Shown here in pieces: positions 15,670-20,883 of a stretch of 20,883 nt of DNA. The stretch is taken from the NCBI GenBank assembly GCA_015229095.1, contig JADGCE010000026.1:1-20883 (forward strand). Direction: 5' to 3'. The translations under genes and the position numbers were made by a program. The notes under the pieces were generated by a model. It was not told the origin of the DNA. It saw only the letters and a list, made by a program, of their open reading frames with translations, and ran no database searches. Source of the stretch: Magnetococcales bacterium. Its GTDB lineage: Bacteria > Pseudomonadota > Magnetococcia > Magnetococcales > Magnetaquicoccaceae. How positions within the stretch are numbered: position 1 is the first letter of the stretch; every line of letters starts with the position of its first letter.

Positions 15670-16719
15670 CTATTTCCGTGAATCCCTCTCTGCAACCAGT
15701 TGGAATGGTATAAATTTTCGCCAATTTCCGCCTGCCTCCTGATACATTCTGGAAAGACATCGCTTGTTGTAGCTCTCCACTTGATGTTTGCTCTCTTCCA
15801 GCAGTTGCGTGTAGCTTGTCTTGCGGGCCAAGGTGTTCTGCTGGAAGGTGACCACCTCCGCATTGTATTGTTCCACCAACCCTTCCCGGATTCCCCTGCG
15901 TTTTTCCTCGTTGAGTTTTTTCCTCGCCTCCTGGAGAGCCTCCTGTTCTCGATTGTGCGTATCGCTCAGCTGTTTGGCCTGTTCCTGATTATGCTCGATG
16001 CGCCTCTTTTGCTTCAGGCAAGTGGCGTTAACCATTCCATCCGGGTCGGTTGGAGCTTCCCCATCCCGTCCCCCCAGGATCAGTTTGCTTTTTTCCGCAT
16101 CGATCAACCATTTGCCAAAGCGTTCCAGAATGGTGATACCGAGCAGCGGAGCGATACCGCGTTTGCCAACGGATGCAACAACGTGCTCAATCCCTCGTTT
16201 GCCCAGGGTGACCCGTTTCAGGTGAATCTCTCGCACCTCCACCAGCGAACCATCCGCAATTTTCATGGTGTTGGTGCCTATCTGATCCTGGGCCGTCAGC
16301 CCGTTGCGCTGGAGCTCTTCAAACATCTCCTCAGGCAGGAGCAGCGTGCTCGCTCCGGTGTCCACCACAAATCGACCCTGCACCGTCTCGTTCAGCGTCA
16401 CATCCACCCAATATCCCCCCAGTTGGGAAGGAGTGACCAACGGGATCTCCTGCGGGCCGACCGCTGTTTCCGACAGTTGGATGGCGGAAATATTGCCGGC
16501 AGGGGGCAAGGGAATCGATTCGGACTGTTCCCCTTTCCGACAGGGAAAATTTTTGAAAACCCGCTCCCCGTCGGCGCGCAGACACCGGTAGAGCTCACCT
16601 GCCCACCCCTTTTCCACAGGGAGTGCCAGGCACAACAGCAGGACAAGAGGCAGAGAGCGCCTGATCCATACGATGGAGAAGCCACCCGCTCCTCTCTGAA
16701 CAGCTCTCGACAGATGCAT
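15670..16719 (-). CDS. Exported DUF4124 and retropepsin-like aspartic protease
   Basis: 349 residues from ATG 16719, chosen because GGGAGGAAGAG lies just upstream; the frame is open to 16911 but that extension looks non-coding. Residues 18-40 are a signal sequence or anchor ending KGWA. Residues 42-65 (ELYRCLRADGERVFKNFPC) match the DUF4124 pattern. Residues 100-225 form a single retropepsin-like domain with the catalytic triplet D120-T121-G122 in FVVDTGAST and a second conserved stretch LLGITILERFG. From about 240 to 330 the chain is highly charged (Glu, Lys, Gln, Arg) and probably a coiled coil. The protein probably acts in the periplasm; such proteases work as dimers. Substrate unknown. 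It stands alone between non-coding stretches. Confidence 0.75.
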   Translation of the reverse strand: MHLSRAVQRGAGGFSIVWIRRSLPLVLLLCLALPVEKGWAGELYRCLRADGERVFKNFPCRKGEQSESIPLPPAGNISAIQLSETAVGPQEIPLVTPSQLGGYWVDVTLNETVQGRFVVDTGASTLLLPEEMFEELQRNGLTAQDQIGTNTMKIADGSLVEVREIHLKRVTLGKRGIEHVVASVGKRGIAPLLGITILERFGKWLIDAEKSKLILGGRDGEAPTDPDGMVNATCLKQKRRIEHNQEQAKQLSDTHNREQEALQEARKKLNEEKRRGIREGLVEQYNAEVVTFQQNTLARKTSYTQLLEESKHQVESYNKRCLSRMYQEAGGNWRKFIPFQLVAERDSRK

Positions 16720-16905
16720 CGGCGACTCTTCCTCCCGGTGTTCATCACGACATCCACGGGGCACCCTGAAGGGTGCGCATGCCTCAGGCAACGCTTCTGC
16801 CTGTGTTGCTCCGTCACGGGGCTCGTCTTGTGCACGGTTATCTGGAAACAGCGGGTTGGGGCGGTCTCCTGCCTGCGGTTGCCTGGCAATGGTCGGTTTG
16901 GGATG

Positions 16906-16939
16906 GATCACCCCAGCAGATGATTATACTGGGGTGATC
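16906..16939. terminator. Perfect 11-base inverted repeat, possible bidirectional terminator
   Basis: GATCACCCCAG (16906-16916) and CTGGGGTGATC (16929-16939) are perfectly inverted around 12 bases. It lies between the decayed signalling genes and the protease gene, both on minus. No long T tract follows on either side, so it may instead be an operator. Confidence 0.45.
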
Positions 16940-17019
16940 TTCCTCACCCTTCCGAAATGGCAGCACTGGCAGGGGCAAAAGGTAACATTCTGCGGGAGGG
17001 TGGGTCAAGCCAGCCGTCA

Positions 17020-17142
17020 TCAAGCCGCTTCGCTGTGACTGCTCGCACCCATGTTCATGGCATGTTCCAACTCTTCCGACGAGAACACCTTATCGGTGTC
17101 GAGGATGATGATACAGTGATCCCCCTGGATCAAAAATTCTCG
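17020..17142 (-). pseudogene. CheW C-terminal remnant
   Basis: In a minus frame one step from the upstream membrane gene, codons read FLIQGDHCIIILDTDKVF, then SSEELEHAMNMG, ending at TGA 17022-17020. CheW adaptors end in just this way (GDDRVLILLDIDKVFSSEEL). Only about 40 residues remain, and a stop lies just upstream in this frame, so the SH3-like core of CheW is missing. The upstream ORF stops at 17130 inside a run of five T; one extra T would join the two frames as EFENFLIQGDH. It is part of a decayed chemotaxis or two-component set. Confidence 0.65.
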
Positions 17143-17510
17143 AATTCCTCATCCGAATGGGCCCTCTTCATCTCCACCCCGGCAGACTTGTGGGCGACCA
17201 TCCCGGTGGATTTGCGTCCAGGGAGAGGCAGTGCCTTGGCCACATGCTTCTGGCTGTGGGCAATCTGGGGTTCGGAGCGTTTCGGCTTTTGAGCCGGTCT
17301 CCGCTTGGCCGTTTGCCCCTGTTGCCCCAGGTTGAAGAAGGTGGACAACGTGCGTGCATGGTTTCTGGCCACGGCAGACAACCGCTCCCCCTCCTTGATC
17401 ATGGCGTGTTCATGCAGGGGCAGCAACATGACGACCATCATCACGATGGCAACCAGCACCATGATGGTGGAGAGCAGCAAAAAACGGGCGCGGGAGGTGG
17501 CAAACTGCAT
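17130..17510 (-). CDS. Small membrane-anchored protein, probable truncated sensor
   Basis: 126 residues from ATG 17510 (a GTG at 17513 is just before it). Residues 9-31 form one hydrophobic membrane segment rich in Val, Met and Leu. HAMIKEGERLSAVARNHARTLSTFF follows in two parts and resembles the start of the periplasmic part of a sensor kinase or chemoreceptor. The remainder is basic, Lys/Pro/Gln-rich and unfamiliar. It stops in a five-T run directly before the CheW remnant, so it is probably the product of an internal deletion plus a frameshift, and may not be functional. Confidence 0.45.
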   Translation of the reverse strand: MQFATSRARFLLLSTIMVLVAIVMMVVMLLPLHEHAMIKEGERLSAVARNHARTLSTFFNLGQQGQTAKRRPAQKPKRSEPQIAHSQKHVAKALPLPGRKSTGMVAHKSAGVEMKRAHSDEEFENF

Positions 17511-17594
17511 CACGTGGCATGATCCTCCGAGGATGACAGGGCTGCCCGTTTCGGACGGTCACGTTCAGAACGGTCCGGGCATTCCAGGAGAGAA

Positions 17595-17844
17595 CTATTC
17601 TCCCCTGCGGGAGTCCAGAGGGGGATGCCCCCTGGTGAGTGGAAGCACATCGTTCAGAGCAATCCCCAACTGGCGCATTTTGCGAAACAGGGTAGTGCGG
17701 CTCATGCCCAGGTAGTGGGCGGCCTGCTCCCGTCGCCAGTTGCATGCCGACAAGGTGCCCGGCGCCATCAAGATGGCGGGCCAACACCCGGCGCAATGCG
17801 GCATCATCGTCAATAATCAGGATGGTTCCCAATCTGGCTCCCAT
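17595..17844 (-). pseudogene. Collapsed NtrC-type response regulator
   Basis: From ATG 17844 the frame reads GTILIIDDDAALRRVLARHLD, split as GTILIIDDDAALRR plus VLARHLD, then GAGHLVGMQLATG: the first 30-35 residues of a receiver domain. In another frame, ending at TAG 17595, the DNA reads CNWRREQAAHYLGMSRTTLF then RKMRQLGI, a Fis-type DNA-binding helix-turn-helix as at the C-terminus of NtrC-family regulators. The phosphorylated Asp and the whole AAA+ sigma-54 activation domain are missing, and the two ends are in different frames. It therefore looks like a regulator gene reduced by a large internal deletion. It lies directly upstream of the truncated sensor and CheW remnant. Confidence 0.6.
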
Positions 17845-18023
17845 GCCCTGGCATGCCAGGAGATCGTTAAAAATATTAGTGTTTCCAGAAAAACAGACCA
17901 ATCAGCCAGAAAGGCATCTATTGGAGCCGTCAGGTAAAGCGTGCGGATGCGTGATCATGATAACCTCCCGAGGGGAAAAAAACAGGGGGTGGAATAGAGC
18001 CGTTACACCGCCATGCAGCGCAC
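17845..18023. other. Intergenic, little visible
   Basis: Short gap between the pirin stop and the collapsed regulator, both on minus. On the minus strand GGTG and CACC frame a weak stem followed a few bases later by seven T (17982-17976), a possible poor terminator for the pirin gene. Nothing else is recognised. Confidence 0.3.
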
Positions 18024-18722
18024 TCAGGCCAGATCGAACAAGAGGATCTCCCCGTGGTCGCAACCGACAACCCGCACTTCACGTTCCTGACTCAAGGCGA
18101 GCCCATCCCCTCCGAAGAGCCGCTGGCCATTGATCTCCACCTCGCCCGATACAACCTGCACCCAGGCATGACGGCCTGGGTCTAACACATGGGACAAGAG
18201 TGTGCCAGGTTCCAAAATCAATCCAAACAGGCGCACATCCTGATGAATGGGCAAGGATTGGTCCGCCCCGTCCGGGGAAGCGATCAAACAAAAACGCCCC
18301 CGTCGTTCCTCCGCAGGAAAGCCCTTTTGCTGGTACCCCGGAGGCAACCCTTGCCGTTCAGGCAGGATCCAGATCTGCAAAAAGTGCGTCGGCTCGGTCG
18401 AGGAGGGATTGTGTTCGCTATGACGAATGCCGGAACCGGCGGTCATACACTGCACCTGACCGGCACGCAAAACCGATTCCACGCCGGTGCTGTCCCGATG
18501 CTGCAGAGCGCCTCGAATCAGAAAGGAGATCACCTCCATATCCCGGTGGCCATGCCAATCGAACCCGGTGCCAGGCTGGATCACATCCTCGTTGACAACC
18601 CGCAGGCTGCGAAACCCCATATGGTTCGGATCAAAATACTCCGCAAACGAAAAGGTGTGCCGGGTGTCCAACCAGCCGTGATTGGCGGCTCCTCTTTCGC
18701 AGGCGCGACGGATGGTGATCAT
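18024..18722 (-). CDS. Pirin-family bicupin protein
   Basis: 232 residues from ATG 18722 (GGGAGAA about 8 bases upstream); an upstream extension to 19178 is open but overlaps the divergent tag gene and lacks similarity. Family motifs are the RHTFSFAEYFDPNHMGFRSL start (residues 21-40), WHGHRDMEVISF with two metal-binding His, LRAGQVQCMTAGSGIRHSE with further His and Glu ligands, and a second cupin half ending GEILLFDLA. Bacterial pirins such as YhhW are metal-dependent and some degrade quercetin; the real substrate here is unknown. It is transcribed away from tag-arsC. Confidence 0.9.
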   Translation of the reverse strand: MITIRRACERGAANHGWLDTRHTFSFAEYFDPNHMGFRSLRVVNEDVIQPGTGFDWHGHRDMEVISFLIRGALQHRDSTGVESVLRAGQVQCMTAGSGIRHSEHNPSSTEPTHFLQIWILPERQGLPPGYQQKGFPAEERRGRFCLIASPDGADQSLPIHQDVRLFGLILEPGTLLSHVLDPGRHAWVQVVSGEVEINGQRLFGGDGLALSQEREVRVVGCDHGEILLFDLA

Positions 18723-19073
18723 GTGGCTGTTCTCCCTGACGGGTGCGTGATGTGCAGGAGAAAGTCTATCGCATCGGGCTGATGCTTGACAATTGCCTCT
18801 CTTATGCAAGCATTCTCCACATTTTAGAAACAGAAAACAGAGACTCTGCCTGAGGGTGCGGACCCGCCCACTGCCAAACCGCGTCCCAAAGCACCAGGTC
18901 TCGTGTATACCCCCCCGGACGACACCGACCGGTTGCCTCAAAAGTTTGCCGGAAGCGTAGCACTGGCCACGAATGATTGAAAGTGGTAAATTCCCTTTCG
19001 GTTTAAGAGCGTGATCAGGCCACCCTCTGGACCGAGAGAGATGAGTGCCTGATCTCCCGAAGGAGAAAAACGG
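18723..19073. other. Divergent intergenic region between pirin and tag-arsC
   Basis: 351 bases without a convincing gene. TTGACA at 18786-18791 looks like a -35 box on plus, but no -10 box lies at the right distance. A GGAG ribosome site 8 bases before 19074 belongs to tag. Promoters for both genes should lie here, but I cannot place them. Confidence 0.4.
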
Positions 19074-20045
19074 ATGGACAACCGCACCCGTTGTGCCTGG
19101 GCCAGTGCAACCAGAGAGTATTATGTGGCGTATCATGACGAAGAGTGGGGGGTGCCGGTACATGACGACCGGCGGCACTTTGAATTTTTGCTGCTGGAAG
19201 GGGCCCAGGCAGGATTAAGCTGGGACACCATTCTGCGCAAGCGGGAGGGATACCGTCAGGCGTTCGATCATTTCAACCCCGCCCTGGTTGCGGGGTATGG
19301 TCCTGAGAGAGTTGCCGATCTCTGCCAGAATGCGGGCATTGTGCGCAATCGCTTGAAAATAGAAGGTGCGGTTCGCAATGCCCAGGTTTTCCTCGCCATC
19401 CAGGAAACCTTCGGCAGCTTCGATGCCTATGTTTGGCGGTTTGTGGAGGGGAGGCCACGAATCAATGCCTGGAAAACCCTGACAGAAATTCCCGTCACCA
19501 CCCGGGAGAGCGACGCACTGTCGCAAGACCTGAAAAAACGGGGGATGACATTTGTGGGCAGTACCATCATGTACGCCCATATGCAGGCCACTGGTCTGGT
19601 CATGGACCACACGGTGGATTGTTTCCGTTATCAGGCATTGAACCACACACGCAGAAAGGATAATGGCATGAACCAGACTCCCAAACAGGTCAGCATCTGG
19701 CACAACCCCCAGTGCTCAAAATCCCGTCAGGCACTCAAACTCCTGGAAGAGAACGGGGTGACTCCACAGGTGGTCCGCTATCTGGAAACCCCACCCTCCG
19801 CAGAGGAGTTGGAGCGTGTATTGACGGCACTGGGGCTTGAGCCTCGGCAGCTCATGCGTACCAAGGAACCCCTCTACCGGGAATTGGGTCTGGATGCGAT
19901 CCCACTCAGCCGCCAGGAGCTCATTCGGGCCATGGTTGCAAACCCCAGGCTCATAGAACGTCCGGTGGTACTGTCAGGAGATCGGGCCGCATTGGGCAGA
20001 CCGACGGAGAGGATACTCGATCTCTTCTCGCAGGCCAAACAGTAG
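19074..20045 (+). CDS. In-frame fusion: 3-methyladenine DNA glycosylase I (Tag) + arsenate reductase (ArsC)
   Basis: 323 residues. Residues 1-190 are Tag: CAWA start with C7, H21 (YHDEEWG), E42 in LLLEGAQAGLSW, and the zinc pair H179 and C183 in HTVDCFRY; Tag removes alkylated adenine from DNA. Residues 199-323 are glutaredoxin-type ArsC: WHNPQCSKSRQ with catalytic C214, MRTKEPLYRELGL, and RPVVLSGDRAALGRP with the usual arginines. No stop separates them. However, AGAAAGGA (19653-19660) lies 7 bases before ATG 19668, exactly where a separate arsC should start, so a free ArsC may also be made. Both parts appear intact. Tag start: GGAG 8 bases upstream of 19074. Confidence 0.88.
   Translation: MDNRTRCAWASATREYYVAYHDEEWGVPVHDDRRHFEFLLLEGAQAGLSWDTILRKREGYRQAFDHFNPALVAGYGPERVADLCQNAGIVRNRLKIEGAVRNAQVFLAIQETFGSFDAYVWRFVEGRPRINAWKTLTEIPVTTRESDALSQDLKKRGMTFVGSTIMYAHMQATGLVMDHTVDCFRYQALNHTRRKDNGMNQTPKQVSIWHNPQCSKSRQALKLLEENGVTPQVVRYLETPPSAEELERVLTALGLEPRQLMRTKEPLYRELGLDAIPLSRQELIRAMVANPRLIERPVVLSGDRAALGRPTERILDLFSQAKQ
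19653..19670 (+). promoter_or_regulatory. Internal ribosome-binding site and start codon for ArsC
   Basis: AGAAAGGA followed after 7 bases by ATG, inside the fused reading frame and right at the boundary between the Tag and ArsC domains. It suggests that arsC was, or still is, translated independently. Confidence 0.6.
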
Positions 20046-20062
20046 ACCATGGGATCTGGAAC

Positions 20063-20548
20063 ATGCACACATCTGGTTCAACACTCATTCGAGGCAATGG
20101 CAAGGCAGGTAAAGGGGGGTTGATCCCCTGTGCCGGTGTCGTGCTCATGCTGGGCTGGACTCTGTTCGCACCGTTTGGCACGGTGCGAGCGGAGGGCCCC
20201 TATCAAAAGGTCCAACCCCTGCTGACCACCTCCCAGACCGTGCTGAATGAGCCGCTTATCCTGCCCGATGGCTCTCCCATGACAATCACCTCGACCATTG
20301 TTACCATTGATCCCGGCGAGGAGACGGCGTGGCACAAACACGGGGTGCCCTTGTATGCGTTCATTTTGTCCGGGGAGGTCACCATAGACTACGGCGACCA
20401 GGGCACACGCACCTTCCGCTCTGGCAGTGCCTTCATGGAGGCCATGAACCATTGGCACCGTGGCACCAATCCGGGCAAGGAACCGGTTCGCATCCTGGCC
20501 ATTTATATGGGATCCAACAATGGAAACACTGTCATTCAAAAACAGTGA
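20063..20548 (+). CDS. Exported small cupin-domain protein
   Basis: 161 residues. Residues 1-43 contain a signal peptide (hydrophobic run IPCAGVVLMLGWTLFAPF, cleavage near VRA). The rest is a single conserved barrel of the cupin-2 type: WHKHGVPLYAFILSGE supplies metal-binding His residues and NHWHRGTNPG gives the second motif. The protein is probably periplasmic; the substrate is unknown. It starts 17 bases after tag-arsC, so it is likely in the same operon, and it overlaps an in-frame upstream start of the next gene. Confidence 0.8.
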   Translation: MHTSGSTLIRGNGKAGKGGLIPCAGVVLMLGWTLFAPFGTVRAEGPYQKVQPLLTTSQTVLNEPLILPDGSPMTITSTIVTIDPGEETAWHKHGVPLYAFILSGEVTIDYGDQGTRTFRSGSAFMEAMNHWHRGTNPGKEPVRILAIYMGSNNGNTVIQKQ

Positions 20549-20588
20549 AACAGTCGCCCGCTCTGCCGAGAATATCGGGGTTGCCAGC

Positions 20589-20883
20589 ATGCCCGCAAGT
20601 GCCCGGTTCATCTTCCTTGGCGGTATCAGCGCCTGTTTGGCTGTGGCCTTGGGTGCCTTTGGAAAACACGCCTTGATGCCCCTGTTATCCCAGGCCGCCA
20701 GGGAGACTTGGCATACCGGCACCTATTATCACTTGGTACATGGGGTTGGGTTGGTTCTGGCGGGGGTGGTGGCGGAACGCGCCTCCCATCCACAACGGGC
20801 TGTACGGGCAGGCTGGCTGTTTCTGGCGGGCACAATCATCTTTTCGGGTTCCCTCTACGCCATCGCACTCACCGGAATGCGCA
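20589..20883 (+). CDS. DUF423 family membrane protein, 3' end beyond window
   Basis: 98 codons are visible from ATG 20589. The start MPASARFIFLGGISACLAVA then LGAFGKHAL fits the DUF423 N-terminus (LGAFGAHGL), followed by a YYHLVHGVGLVLAG helix and GWLFLAGTIIFSGSLYAIAL then TGMR, all typical of this small inner-membrane family (E. coli YgdD). An in-frame ATG at 20520, within the cupin gene, is an alternative start that would add 23 polar residues; family length favours 20589. Function unknown. Confidence 0.85.
   Translation, partial: MPASARFIFLGGISACLAVALGAFGKHALMPLLSQAARETWHTGTYYHLVHGVGLVLAGVVAERASHPQRAVRAGWLFLAGTIIFSGSLYAIALTGMR

Noticed and set aside
18723..19178. Upstream extension of the pirin frame
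   Set aside because: It overlaps the divergent tag start and shows no similarity; ATG 18722 has its own ribosome site.

Overview
The window is GC-rich bacterial DNA with tightly packed, overlapping operons. It looks proteobacterial. An alpha- or magnetococcal-type lineage is possible from the style of the Nrt, NasT and CheW proteins, but that is only an impression.

Layout. Bases 1-1300 are accessory: a TIR-like/nucleoside-deoxyribosyltransferase-like protein runs off the left edge on the minus strand, followed by an A/C-rich non-coding stretch with nested inverted repeats and the 3' remnant of an IS21-type istB gene. Bases 1374-12110 form a complete nitrate-assimilation locus in two divergent operons. 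The minus-strand operon is nrtA (binding protein), nrtB (permease), a tandem-ATPase ABC protein and nasT (ANTAR regulator). The plus-strand operon is nirB, nirD, nasA. PEP carboxylase (ppc, minus) converges on nasA with a 1-base gap. Upstream of ppc lie a secreted repeat protein, a DUF4124/retropepsin-like protein, and a strip of decayed signalling genes (CheW tail, membrane anchor, NtrC-type regulator). The right end holds a pirin, a Tag glycosylase fused in frame to an arsenate reductase, a secreted cupin and a DUF423 membrane protein cut by the window edge.

How it works together. Nitrate is imported by NrtA/NrtB/ATPase, reduced to nitrite by NasA and to ammonium by NirBD. PEP carboxylase next door could supply carbon skeletons for the assimilated nitrogen. 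The most striking structure is the 663-base divergent region between nrtA and nirB. Each transcript has its own leader with two hairpins whose six-base loops carry A at position 1 and G at position 4. In each leader the second hairpin overlaps the left arm of a long intrinsic terminator. This is the layout of ANTAR-protein antitermination targets, and the likely ANTAR protein, NasT, is the last gene of one of the two operons. Candidate sigma-54 promoters sit just upstream of both leaders, with a dyad midway between them.

Other points of interest are an ABC ATPase with both non-consensus residues falling in the same composite ATP site, the missing nasS partner, a NasA tail without the BFD iron-sulfur domain, the Tag-ArsC fusion, and the remains of a two-component/chemotaxis cluster.
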